From Cinclus cinclus (taxonomy: Eukaryota; Chordata; Aves; Passeriformes; Cinclidae): 64,000 nucleotides of DNA. Location of the stretch: positions 20,087,662 to 20,151,661 of the forward strand of contig NC_085050.1 of NCBI RefSeq assembly GCF_963662255.1, read 5' to 3'. The translations under genes were made by a program, and so were the position numbers. This document shows, piece by piece, positions 1-13,000 of this stretch. The notes beneath the pieces are model-generated. The model was given only the letters and a program-made list of their open reading frames with translations. It searched no databases and had not been told where the DNA came from. Every line of letters starts with the position of its first letter. Positions within the stretch are counted from its first letter, which is position 1.

Positions 1-75
1 ATGTTATGTTATGTTATGTTATGTTATGTTATGTTATGTTATGTTATGCTATGTTATGTTATGTTATGTTATGTT
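1..75. repeat. (ATGTT)n pentanucleotide microsatellite
   Basis: Fifteen consecutive 5-base units run from the first base to 75. Only one unit deviates (46-50, ATGCT, a single T-to-C change). The array starts at the window edge, so its true length is unknown. Near-perfect purity suggests recent slippage and likely length polymorphism. Confidence 0.97.
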
Positions 76-1516
76 GTTATATTTTTTTAAGAATTACAAT
101 ATATATAGAACAAGAAACATCTTGATTCAATCTCTGCAAATATAACCCTAAAATAAAGTTTAAATCCAATTAAATTAAGTAAGACACTTGCCTCTTTATA
201 GTAGGGCAAAATTACACTACCCTGTTCACAAAACACTAAAAATAACCAAATGTATTTCACCAAGATATTTACAAGAATTCCAAATCAGATTTGTTCTGAG
301 ATTTGGAGTAAAACCAATATGAAAATCTCTGAAAGAAAAGCATTATGGCTCTAATGTAAAAAGTATTGCAGGGTAATTAAAAGTTTTAACAATAGACACT
401 GAAACAAGAAACATATGGCTTTAATCTTTTTCCAGAGAAAGAAATAAAATATATTCAAACCTATAAAATTTCTTATTTATACTTTTCAAAATGAAATATG
501 GGAGAATTGAACTAAAAAGTATAAAAAAGTCCAGTAAGTATTTATTGCCGCTTTTCTAACATAAAATTTACCTAATAATTAATATCTGTATCTTATAGTT
601 TGTTGCTAATATTAATAGTCAGTACTATATCACACGGCACTATGATATGCTGTACTTTTCCAGGTCTAATGGGTTGACCTGGGTTTACTGAAAGTTTCTT
701 TTCTAGGATTTTACCTGTACGCAAACCGATGCAGCGGCAGAGATGAGTCGGAACCAGTTTTGTCTTGGTGTGAGATGTTACAAGATGCAGAATATCCAAG
801 ACACAATACAGTTCTTCCCATGTACTCCAAGTCAGATTCACTTAAAAATATACTGACTTGAATATGTTGAACCAGTGAGGGAGCCAATGAGTTTTAAAAC
901 TTTTTTCATGTTTATAGACCTTGCCAAACTAGGACCATTGCCATTAATATTAGCGAATACATTGTAGGTGTTGTTAATACCACCCATTAGTCCAGAATGG
1001 AGAGCCTTCTGTGAATTTCAGTAGAGGTTGAATTTGAATTATATCATCAAATCATTTCAGTAATATAAACACAGTAAACAAGAAAATATATTCCCATGAA
1101 TTGGGAAGTTTATTATTATCCTCTTTAATATAAAAGGACAGTAAGTTGGAAGTAGTATTTGCTATGTTCAGCAGAGTAAATCTCCACAGTTCCTAGTATA
1201 GTCAATGAGGATAGTGTCAGAGTAAATGAACCTGAAGATTTGCAAGTCCTAACTAGCATTGATAGAAGTGGTGACATACAGCCATTTCTGTAAAAAAACC
1301 AAAAAACAAACAAACAAAAAAAAACCCAAAAAATAATGCTATCAGCACAGATAACAACTATGCTGCAGTATTTAAACATTTTTTGAGGAACTGTGTGAAA
1401 TACTGTTTCTTAAATCAAAACATACAAATGTGAAGAAGTTATGCCTTTTATTTGTATTGTTTGGGTGGATTGCAGGTCCTTAGGACTAATACCATCTTCA
1501 CAGTTAATTGTGGATT
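76..1516. other. AT-rich non-coding stretch, nothing recognised
   Basis: I see no recognisable gene or retroelement here. The open frames (82 codons at 593-841 minus, 84 codons at 1125-1379 minus) have no family resemblance. The second gets its hydrophobic run from the A-rich low-complexity tract at 1292-1336. Confidence 0.6.
1292..1336. repeat. A-rich low-complexity tract
   Basis: A-runs interrupted by single or paired C residues (AAACAAACAAA and AAACCC types). The same A/C texture recurs at 30247-30339 and 42031-42139, and as its T/G complement at 9930-10021. No element body or target duplication is visible next to it, so I call it simple sequence rather than a retroelement tail. Confidence 0.8.
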
Positions 1517-2008
1517 AGCAATGGTTTTGGCTGGGATGGAATTAGTTTTCTACCTAGAAGTTGATATAATGTTGTGTTTCAGATTTGGGTTGATAAAAAT
1601 GTTGATAGCACACTGATGTTTGAGTTGCTTACACCAAGTCAGCCCCTCACACCACCCCACTAGAGGGGAGGGTAGGGATACACAAGGAGTGGGGAAGGGA
1701 CACAGACAAGGTCAGCTGACCCCAAGTGGTGAGGGGGATATCCCATGATGTCACACTGAACAGCAAAACTGGGCAAGTTTGGACAGGGCTGGCAGCCCAT
1801 TGCTCAAAGGTTTGTTGAGCATCAGTCAGTGACTGGTCAGCAACTGCACTGTGCATCACTTATTTTGTATATTATTTTATCACAATCATTATTATTATTA
1901 TTTTCCCTCCCTTTTCTGTCCTATTAAACTCTTGTATCTCAACCTTTTTTATGATCCTTTCCTCATCCTCCTGGGTGACTGTGCATGAGTGGTTGTGTGA
2001 TATCACTT
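1517..2008 (+). mobile_element. Old ERVL-type solo LTR, both ends degraded
   Basis: The stretch follows the layout of the common avian ERVL LTR from start to end. A GGTTTTGGCTGGGATGGA start lies near 1523. It is followed by 'GTTGATAGCACACTGATGTTT' type U3 sequence near 1600, a 'GTCAGCTGACCCCAAGTGG' block near 1711, a 'CAACTGCACTGTGCATCACTT' block near 1842, an ATTATT-rich tract, ATTAAACTCTTGTATCTCAACC near 1923, and a GTGGTTGTGTGATATCACT remnant near 1990. The first TG and about the last 30 bases of the family are missing or unrecognisable, and I see no target duplication. It is the same family and orientation as the LTR at 20928-21458 but more diverged. No gag, pol or env sequence lies beside it. 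The family call comes from remembered consensus, not from a search. Confidence 0.85.
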
Positions 2009-5000
2009 TTTAAGATTGTATTCTGCTGCAATATCAGATATCTTTGAATTTGGAGACTGCTTCTCAGGAAAACATGCTTTTTGTGCATTCAAGGAATGGT
2101 TACTCACCCTGGTAGCATCTGCTCTTCTGTTTCTATCAAGATCTACTGGAAGTCTAGCTGTAGGCAGCCTGTGATCCGTTGGGGCATAAACAATCCTCAT
2201 AGCAGATTAGCTATTGTAGTTCACCGACCACAACTGTAATGCAGAGGAAATTGTTTACCACTGTGTAAATATTTGGCGTGTTCTCCATATAGCCGGCTGA
2301 TTCTTGGTTTTGGTAAGTAAGCTTAGTTTGTACGAAGAGTAAAGTTCTTACAAAAAAGTTTATATACAGTGGTGAGGGTAGTCAGACATGTTTGGGACTC
2401 TAACTGAAAGGCAATTTGGTAATTGTGAATTTAGAGCTACACTGCAAATGTAGTGCATGCATCTATCTGACTAACTTTCATACTATGTCCTTAGGATTAT
2501 CTTTTATACTTTTCCCTGAGATTTAAGAAGTTACATCTAGATAAAGAGACACTGTGTCAGTCACATCTGCTAAGCACATTTAGATGTTTTCACCTCCCAT
2601 AGAATCTGAAAAAGTTCACTTACTTAATTCCATATGTCTATTGTTACTCTAATGCTTCCTGGGTAACCACAGGAATTGAATAAAAAGAATCAGAGAAACT
2701 CATGAATAGCTGCAGCAATTCTGGTCTAATTTTAAAATGATTTTGCAATTGCTGTTGAATTCAGCAATTCAGTCATTCAGCACTATTGGTTTCCTGCTTC
2801 TGTGAGGGACTATGATGTTCTTGTTTTTATGTGTGTTTGGACTGTTCATGACATGCTGGAGTGTTCGGAGGAGTGACTGAAGCTGTGGCAGAGAGAGAGA
2901 GAGCCCTGAAGTACTGGCATGGCTAACATCACAGTGCCCTTTCTAGACCACGGTTTTCAAGATAATTGCAAGCCACAGACACTTTGGAGTTGATGGTGCT
3001 GGTCTAAACTTGTTCATCTCTTGTCATTGTTCTTGTTTGTCCGAGGAGAGTTGACATGTGTCATACACTGTTTAAAGCAGAGGACTTCAAGTAGGGGTTG
3101 CAGTCTGAGTGAAAGATTTGCACAGTGTTGTGCCCAACAGCACATGGGCTGGAAGCCTCGTGTCCTTCTGCTAGGCATGGACAAGATAATTTTTGCTCCT
3201 TTAAAAGTGAAAAAAAAGCTGTTCTTATTGTTTTGATTGCACAGCTATCTAACTTTAGAAACAACAGCCCTGTGCTCAATAAACAACCTGAACTGCTTGG
3301 GTGGGTAGTCCCCACTTCACTCCTTGCATGTGTTGCAACCATGAAAACAGAGACTTTGATTTTTGTTGGCTAGTCATATATCAAGATTTGTATTTAAAGC
3401 TAAATTAGTTTTTTTCTTGTTTGTTTTCTTTTCTACTTTTAATTAACAGGTTGCAGCTGGAAGAGGAGATAAATGAAAATATTTCAGATAGTATCTAATG
3501 GCCCTTTGTGCATCCAGCTCAAAATAATTTTAAACCCCAGATGCTGAGTCCCTAAAATTCATTAAAGAAGGAAGCAAAGACTCTAAATTGATTGTTTTTT
3601 TAAGGAAAGGGGAAAAAATATAATAATAATAACTGGGTATCCATACTTGAGGGAAATAAATTATTCAGCAACAAACAAGACCAAGGACATTCTTTTAGTA
3701 TGAAAACAATCTGACTTATTCCATTTTTTAAAAAAGGTTCAGATAATTCTGTTGCAAATGAAACTGTTGTTTTGTTTTCCTGTCCTAACAAATTGTACTC
3801 TCCCTCTATGTTACCAGGGAAACAATTTACAACCCTCCCACTCTTTCTTACCTCCTCATTCCCTTTGAAATAGTTTTTTTTTTTTAACCCCAGAAAAAAT
3901 TTATTAATTCTTTCTCCTTTGCTTCAGTTTGAAACATTTCTTATTTATTAACTTCTGGTTGTTTCAGGTGGAAATTCCTAGTTACAGCTGTAGTAGACTA
4001 ACACTTTCTGGTTCAGATGAGTTAATTTCACTGCCAGTTGTACTTGAAAAGTACTGTTTCCTCCTTTTCCCTGTATCTGGTATTTGTGTGGTTTTCTGTA
4101 GGGATGACTCAATGCAATAAGCCTCCCAGTAGGATAAAACATCCCTGGCAACTACACCTTCCTAATTTATAGAATTAAAAATAGAAGTGAGAATTGTATT
4201 AAATTCTTGATGCAGCCTCCTTTTTCATGAACTCCTGAGTTTAGAACTGCCTTGTAATTTAAAAAAGGTAACACTAGCTAGAACCATCAGCATGTATCTT
4301 AAAAGTTATTATTTTTGTGATCCGTGGAAAATTACTGCAGCAGTAATGTGTTTCTAGCAAAGTGTAAGTTCTACTGTCTTCTGAGGAAAGTAGATATAGG
4401 TATGATAGAAGGTTTATGAAGAATAAGTATATAAAATGTTTTTAAATTCTTGGTAAGACTAGCAAATATTAATATACTATATTTTGATGTGTTTTCACCC
4501 ATTGAGGTGTATTAGAAAATAGTAAACAGGAAAATATAAGACCTGAAATGATAAAATAGTAGGAAAGCATGAAAACGGATTTTTTGTTTGTTTTTCAAAG
4601 CTATCAAAATTTATATATTTTTAGCTCAGAAAAAATATTACTAATTTATGCACATAATAACATTAAGGGTGAAAAAATATCCCAATGAATTATCTTTTAA
4701 AGAACAGGTATTGGCCAAATGACCTGATTGCACATATCTTGCACTACTGTTTTGTTGCTCCTCAGAGTTCAGGGAATTCAATTCCACCTGGAGGTAAACA
4801 ATGCCAGTAGCAGATACTGTGGACCACATCCATTCTGTATGTAATTCTTTTGAAGTGTATGACTTACACCACAAGGAACTCAATGCCTTGAAGTTATTTC
4901 TTAGTAAAATATATTTTAAGGGCAGCTTTGCTGGCACAACAAAAATGCTGTGAAGTAAAATATGTATTGCACACACACATTAATTCTTATGGAGATATGA

Positions 5001-6674
5001 TAGGAAGATTCTGTTTTCTTTGAAAAGAAAATACTGCCTGTTTCCTTTACTGAGAGCTACAGCTTTTTTCACTTTAAGTCATTACTGACCTTGTAGAAAG
5101 ATAACATTAAAATATTACAACATGAAAAGTGGAGGAATGCTGAATTCGAAATTGTTATAACAGTGTGGGTGACTGAAATAGGGTGGATGTACTTGTGGTT
5201 TTCCCCACTGTCTTATAACAGCAGTTTAACTAGAAAGCATTTATTTAAATACCTTTTTATGTGAAAATATGTGTGTATAAACAACAGGGTACTGCCTGTA
5301 ACCTTTTGTGCTGTCAGGGTCATAGGTATAAATGTATCATGCTGTGTAGGTTGTGCCTACTTACCTGTTGGCTGAGACTACAGCAGGCATGACTTTAAAA
5401 AACTTTAAGTGCTAGCTCCTTTCTGTTTCAAGTTTTCTGGTATTCCAAATATCATCGCAGACTTTAATATCTGTGTAGACAGACAAGTGTAATGCGTAGC
5501 TTTCAAACATCTTGGAAAAACAGAAGCTAGCCTAACCTTCAAGATACCCCAAGTACACAGTCCTTGAGTCTGGTAAGGAAAAATTTGCTGGGAAACATTG
5601 TTTATGTTATTGCTAAAAGATGGTGTTAAAAATACCAACTTTTCCTAAAGGTTGACATTAAATGTGCTCTCTCATATAAAGATTTCTTTTACCCCTAGAA
5701 GAAAGCCTTTTTTTCAGAATCCATAGTTGATCAATAAAAATGGTTTAGCATAATTGAAAATGTCATTCTGACTTAATAGGAGTGCAGCTGCATTATAAAA
5801 TGTCATAAATCTGTTAAAATTAACTAGAGCCACCATTTGTTTCAGGCTACAATGTGGCTTTTTTTTCACAGGAGACTGCAGAGATTGAGTCTGCCTTTAA
5901 GCTCCTTCTGAAACCAAGGCCTATGAAACTTTAACACTGTACACTTAACAGCTTGTTTAGTTTGCTGTAAATGGAAATGTCATGGTGGATTACCTTGCCC
6001 AAAATAGGATTTTGCTCTTTGTAAAGGAGATTTGAAGTCAAAACTTGTTGAGTTTCCTATCCCAACTACCTCGATCACCTTGAAAATTACTTTGAAAGGA
6101 AATGAGCAACAATTAATGCAAAGATTATCTGATTCAGAAAAAATGGTGATATCAGCAGATGGCTTTATTTACAGCTTTTCACTGATCAGTTACTGGGGAA
6201 GTAGACACCAAACACCAGAACTGTTCATATCATCTCTTTCTGTAAATAGATATGCTAGCCAATTAGAACTGACAGACTATGAGACCTAAAAACTACTCTA
6301 CTGACTCACCTGGCCCAGTGTGGCAAGTGCAAAACTGTGAATGGTGTGGAAGCCACTCAAATACTCATTTGTACAGTAATGCTCTTTCTCAGTTTGTAGT
6401 TCCTTCTATTTAATCTTCAGTTATTTATTAAGTAATGAGATGGTATAGAAAAAGACAGATTTATGGCAGCCTCAACATCTCATTCCTGAATCCTCAGCTT
6501 AAAACCCTAGCCCATTACTTCCACATAAAAGTCATATTTTGCATTGTTCTCTTTCATTTTCTGGTTTGGTTTTCCCAGGCAGCTGCTGGAAGGAAAGGGT
6601 AAAGGAAATATTGACTTCTAGATGTTTTACATTAAGCAACCTGTATTTCTAATAATGACTTTTAATATGTTTGT

Positions 6675-6704
6675 GTATGTATTTATGTGTGTACAAATAC
6701 ATAC
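6675..6704. repeat. Perfect inverted repeat, 10 bp arms, 10 nt loop
   Basis: GTATGTATTT (6675-6684) is the exact reverse complement of AAATACATAC (6695-6704), with ATGTGTGTAC between. The setting is TA/TG-rich, where such repeats arise easily, so function is doubtful. Confidence 0.8.
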
Positions 6705-9700
6705 ATATGCATATATGAACAAATAGTATAGAAATATTTATGTGTTCAGTGAAGGATTTTGAAGTAATTCCAAGGTATACAGGAAAACCATGGCAACATG
6801 CTTCTTTCATTTCATGTTGTATAAAGTTGTAAATAGATTTGGTGCTTAATTTTACGTTAGACTAAAGTGACTCCTTACTGACAGTGATTTTAAAAAAAAT
6901 AATGAAAAGGATATAAAGACATTACTGTTCATTTATTTTCTTCTTGGATATGGGAGCCTTGATAACTTACTTCTCTTCTTGTATTTGATTTCTAACTTAA
7001 GAGTATTTCTTCTGCCACCAAATAAAACAATTGTTACAGTTTTATAATGTAAACTTGTTCCTTAATATAGTGAGGTGTGAAACAGATTTGGAAAAAAAAT
7101 AGAAGAAAAGAGTAATTTTATTTTTTTAATTGTTTTCAACTACTTGGCATTCTTTCAGATGTTAATATTTTCTTCTTTTTTCATTTTTCTTGGCTGTCAG
7201 AAACTTGCAAAAGAGCCTCAAGTCAATGCACTTCTGTGTATTACAATCTGAAAGGAGATGAAAGAATTCAGAAGAGTTTGATCATTGAAAGGAAAAAACT
7301 CAGCTCCTTTTTTATTTAATTTTTCTACTTACATAGAACATATGCAACAGATGGCAAGATTTGACAAAATTACGATGTATATGTTGTCCGTTTATGTATT
7401 AGTTATGCTAGTTTATTGCTCAATTTCCATGTAATTGTGCTTTAGTTGTGGTCCTTCTAATGTCTACACAAGCACAATTAATCAGCAGGGATGGCTTAAT
7501 GTGGACAGGGACACTAACCTGGCACGCATCTCTTGGGCCATTCCTGTTGTGCAGTGATACTTGCACAGCAGGCACCTTATGCTTTCACTGACCTTAGAAG
7601 TATTGCAGGGATAATTCTGCTTCCACAAGAGTGAAGTTGGTACTAAACAATATCTTGAATCTACTAGGAACAAATACGCTTGCCTTAGCCATCTGGAATG
7701 TGTATTTGTTTGTACATGTTTTACTGCCCCCGTGCAAGAAAACAAAAACTAAAGGAGAACCCTCTGCATTGTAGACTGCCTTTTGTCTCTTCCCACATGC
7801 AATATTTTCATGTAATGATGAGTTCTATTATTTCTCTGTGATATTTGTTCTGAAATTCCAGTTCTTTGGTTATTTTTTCATTGAGTTTGGAAAGCTTCAA
7901 ACACTTTGTTGGAGGTCATATTTTGAGCTTCATTCTATTTCTTGGCCTCCATCTGTGCAAATCACCTCTAACTCTGGTTCGGGAAGACATTTTTAAAAAT
8001 CTTGGTGTAGTCCGAACTAGCATTTTGTGAGTAGCTAAGTTGTACATAATGTGAGAGGTGGCACTTGCTCAGGAAGTATGCTCCACATCTGCTCCCCTCT
8101 CACCTACCTCAGGAATGTAGAAACTTCTTTGAAACTGAGTCTACCACAGGGTGTCTACTCCAGAGAGTAAAAGGGAATGCTTAGACCTGTTTTCTCCTTC
8201 GTAATGACTATGTTGTAATGATCAAATCTGAAACTGCTTTGAACTAAGAATCCTGTTATGCATTTTAAAATTGTGAAGAATATTTTTTTAGTCTGTCATT
8301 GTGTTATTTTGTCTTTCTTTGGGAATTTTGTGTGTGTTTTAAAGTGACTTGAGACCTAATTATATGAAACTACTGTTTCTGTGTCAGCTTATCTGATATG
8401 AATATAATTATATGAATATGTTGTGATGGGGGAAACACTAACCTTTGCTACTACTTTCAAACTTTGTGATGCAAGACAGTGGGCGTTGACAAGGAAAACA
8501 TGAAGGTGTTCATTAAAATGTTGAATTTTCAGAAGAGCAAGGTAGATATTTAGTGCCAATGAAGCTGCAAAACCAGACTGAATATAGTAAACTAGTATTG
8601 TTTGTTTCCATAAAATACTCAGTATGCAGCCCCTTCAATAGATTTCAGTAAAAGAATAAAATAGAAGTCTATCTTGAGAGTTACATATGCATAGTCTTAA
8701 TGCTATGGAATGTTCATTCCTTATTTCCTAAGTGGCTAGATTCAAAGCTGAAGAACCGTGTGTGGATTTAATTTGTTTTGGGTCACATTTTAGAGAATAA
8801 CAATTGGAAGAAAGTCTATTTCATCTTCACCTGACTTCTACAGTGTGGTTATAACCCATTTAAGTACCTTTCTGCATTACTTCTGTGACTGAAGGAATAT
8901 GCAAAAATTCTGGAGCATATGGTATTACAAATATAACTAAAAGTTATTAACAATTGTTTGTAATAAAATCAGTCTTTCACAGTGATGAGAACATATTTTT
9001 TATTTTACACAAACTAATTTCCAGTTGGGGATAGCCTTCAATCCTCAGTGTATTCCTGCATTTTATAACAAGAACAAGGTGAGATACATAACCTATATAG
9101 TACATAGAGCCTGCATCCTGTTTACAGAATTTAAAGAGGGTTGTGCCTCTGAAAATGTTGAGAAAATTTGTTGAGAGAGCAAGAGAAATACTAGCCTTTC
9201 CTGCTTCCTTCCAACCTCATGCACAGTAAAAAATAGTGGGAGGTTCAGGGAAATGACAGTCATTGTAGTGTAAAATTCCAGAAGCCAATAACAAATATTT
9301 AATAAGAATGAAGCAAGAAATGTAGATGGATGTAATCAGATAGCTACTAAGTTTTAATTTAGTTAATAGTGAAAATGCAATTTCTTAGCTGTTTTGACGT
9401 AGAAGTGTAATAGAGATTAAAAAACATTACTAGGAAGACAAAAGTTAGAAAAAAAATAGAACTGCATTAGAATGTAGTTTTTGCCAGCTTTTTGTAGGAT
9501 TAATTATGAGTGTATTTGACTCTGACATGATTTTGTACAGGTAGCCACACAAGATTTTCTTCTTACAGTGACTTAAAAAATGTAACTTTTTAGAATTTTT
9601 TGCCTCTTGCCTTCCAAGTTTATACTGCACACCAGGGCTCCATTCCTACATCCTCTCCAGCTAACTGAGGGATATAACATCAGTTGTTAGCTGGGAGATT

Positions 9701-9929
9701 AGTTTAAGATGAATTTGCATTGACCTTGTGTATGAACCTTCTAGATCAGCAGAGCATTTATGAATTTATTAGGAGGTAGAATTTCTTACCTGATTAAATG
9801 AAACACAGCTGTTGTGCCAGTGCAGAAGTCCTTACTTTAAGCTGTTGTATCAGTTCATGCCATGTACAAAGGCAAGATACCATTAGTTTTTGTTCAAGAG
9901 AAGGTAGCATTGTTTCTTTCTTTGAGGTT

Positions 9930-10021
9930 ATTTGTTTTGTTTGGGCTTGGTTTTTGGTTGTTTTGTTTGTTTGTTGGTTGGTTGGTTGCTGTTGTTTTGT
10001 TTTGTTTTTTTTTTGGGGGGG
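9930..10021. repeat. T/G-rich low-complexity tract ending in a G7 run
   Basis: A run of TTTG, TTGG and GTTTT units ends with a T-run and seven G residues (10015-10021). It explains the hydrophobic open frames in this interval (leucine, valine, phenylalanine, glycine and tryptophan codons), which I treat as artefacts. Confidence 0.85.
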
Positions 10022-13000
10022 AGTTGATTTTTACTGAAAGAAACTATGCACCTTATTGTGGTGTGTTATTATTTTAAATTTAACTGCCTGATAAAATACT
10101 ACAGCATGTACCTACAGTGTCTTTATGCTGTTTGTTCAAAACAATGGTGTTCTGAAGAAGAACCACTACCTTAATAAAACATGTGAGTTGTCATTAGAGA
10201 CTTCTGAGATGTTTAAGAAAGTTATGTCACCTCGTTTTCATTTACAAGACCAAACTGATATTATATAGCTTGCAGTAAGTGTGATAGAAACAAGTATATA
10301 TGGATTTTTTTTTTTCTGAAATACATAATTTTTACCCATTCCAAGCAGTTACATAAGTAAAAGCACAGCAGAAAAATTCTTAGGAACATTTCTGCTGGTT
10401 CCAATTATTTATGGATCAGCATCGGTTACTTAGAAACTAATTTGTCCAATAACGAACTCTCTTTATTGCTGAGGCAGATAACAAATAGTTTTATAATACT
10501 CAACACCAGCTACTTGTTTCAGTCCTTGAGGAAGTTGCTGGGAATAGTGTTTGTCTCTGACATTATTTAAACTGATGAATATTACATATGGCTTGATCTT
10601 AGAGCAGTGGAACACAAGATCTGACAGGCTAAAATGCATTCCATACAGCTGAAGACTAATAGAGGTTAAGGAGGTTTGTGTGTTGCAATTTTCTTCACAC
10701 AACTGTAATGTGGTAGTCAAGCAACAAATAGTATGTCTCTTAAAACAAATTGCTTGTGTGAGGAGTATTAGAATAGCACACAAATGAGAAGCCCAGGAAA
10801 CACCCTTTTTTCTTTCTTCCATGTATCAATGCAGAAGCATAAAAAAATACAGAAGCACAAAATAATGCAGACAGACATATTCAAGTCCTTAATTAAATAT
10901 TGTCTAAAATGATAACATGTTTACTTTTATTTTTAAATAGTTTTTCCCTTAGAAAACAAAATCAACAGTGCTCATCTTTGTAAAGATATCTGTAGTAAAC
11001 TAAGAGCTGTTGTAATTTCCCACTCTAACTTATTTTCCTCTGTGTTTTTCAATAAATATGACAGGTAAGAATGTAGTTTACCAAAAGAATCTAGCACTTC
11101 AGTTCAAGTTATGAAGGGTCAAACTACAGCTTTTTTATCTATTCCTAAAACAGTCAATTCTTTACTAATAGTGAGTAAAAAAACTGGATTGTAGAGAACT
11201 ACGCTACAGATGACATCAACGTGCCCTCCTGTTGCCAGGATGATTATGTCAGATTCTGCATTGTACAAATGTAGTCATGATGCCTTCAAGATCAAGTTCA
11301 GCCTAAAATAGTCTTGCTGCTTTACTATAGCATGAGAGCTGAACTAATAAAACCTGACAACCTGCAAATTTGCTTGCTTACGCCGAGTTATTTCTACTGA
11401 GTACCATATTTAAGTCTATTTTGATGCAGTATACAGACTTGTTTTATAATTTTATAACTTTCATATTTATTTTTATTAATGTAGTAATGATAAATCCATA
11501 CTATGTATTGATAATATTTCAACTATAATAGTTTGGTTCATGGTTTTTGTTTATGTGAACTCCACATTTTTTTTTGGTGTTTGACTGGTGTTGCATATAC
11601 TTAAGTATCCCTTGCACATGCCAGTCCTGGGGTCACTCATCTTTCTATCTGTAAAAAAACAGTTATCAGAAAGAAACACAAGTAAAAATTTCTGCAGATT
11701 TAAATAACTGCAACTTCAGTCCATGTTCTGAAAACAAATATTATACTGCTGGAATAATAAAGGCAAAGAGGAAAAGGAAGATATGCACTTGGGAAGATTT
11801 CAAGCAATTTGGACTGAAACTAGGAAATTACTGTATTGTGTAAACCTTTAGAGAATTTGTCAGTGTATTCACAGTCCTGCGTTAAATGCCCCAGCCTCCT
11901 ATGCAATGCATAACATAGATGAATAAGAACAAATTCTTGAACAATTAGCAGACAACAGTCAGTCAGCTACTGAATTAGCTGATAAGAAATTCAAAGGATA
12001 TTACTGAGACTTCAATCATGGAATCCTTTAAAAACCTGAATGCCTGTGCTACAAGAAGTAAATGTTTCTGTTAGAGTTATAGGTTTTATCCCTTTGCAAG
12101 AGTTAGGCTCTGCCAGTAGTAGGATTCTCTCCCAGCAAAACACAGATGAAAGAATATTGTGTTTTTTCACTAGTTTAATTGTTGAGCTACAACTCAGTGA
12201 GTTTCTGGTTATTGGCTACTTAAACTTTTGTGTTCAAATTAGCTAATGTTTCATGTTTCCATGATGTACTTTCCTGTACTGAGATCTACACACATGAAAA
12301 CGCTTTCAGGGTAGTAAAGATAAAATTTCTGAAAATACCAGTGCGATCAGGAATTTCCAATACACTTTAGAATTACATGCAAGGATATAAGCAATTGTAA
12401 CATATGGTATGCTGCTTATTTTCATGCATATAGGAAAATGGTGGACAGGGACGTACCAAGGGTTATTTATTTCTCTTTCTCCTTTTAGATTCCTTTTATA
12501 TTGGAAGCCAGTGTTGCAATTTATAAAAATCAAGACATTTTCAACGTTTGATTCCTTAGAATGTAAACAAATTTGGGTGCTCTCTATGTGACAAAATCAG
12601 CAACTTTTCCAGAATGCTTTCCCCTTTCCTTCTCAACTAGAGGGTACTCAACATTAGTGTGCTAATATTTTGTGTGTGCCACAAAGTGAGATTTGAAGAA
12701 TTGTACCTTTAGGAGGACAGGCAATATTTTTCAATGGAAGACCTATGGATCTCTATTCCTCTTGCCACAGTGTTTTGGAATGGAGCTTAGAGGATGTGAA
12801 AACAGGAAGTGCTGACTAAGCACTATTTTTTCCCCAGAATCTGTTCCTCTCCAGAGCCCAATTAACAAAAATACAGTTTTGAACTCAAACTGACAATTGG
12901 CACAAAAAAAATAAAATTTTAGGTTTGAAACAGAGTTAGATTTTTGCTAATTTTTTTCCAGAAATGCAGTTTGTAAATGGTCAGGTTTCACTAAATGAAA

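Noticed and set aside
1647..1859. 70-codon minus-strand open frame
   Set aside because: It lies antisense within the old ERVL-type LTR at 1517-2008.
9798..10077. Two hydrophobic plus-strand frames resembling membrane peptides
   Set aside because: Composition comes from the T/G-rich low-complexity tract at 9930-10021.
10463..10822. 119-codon minus-strand open frame with a hydrophobic stretch near its start
   Set aside because: No family motif, no clear promoter, no splice context; expected occasionally by chance in 64 kb.
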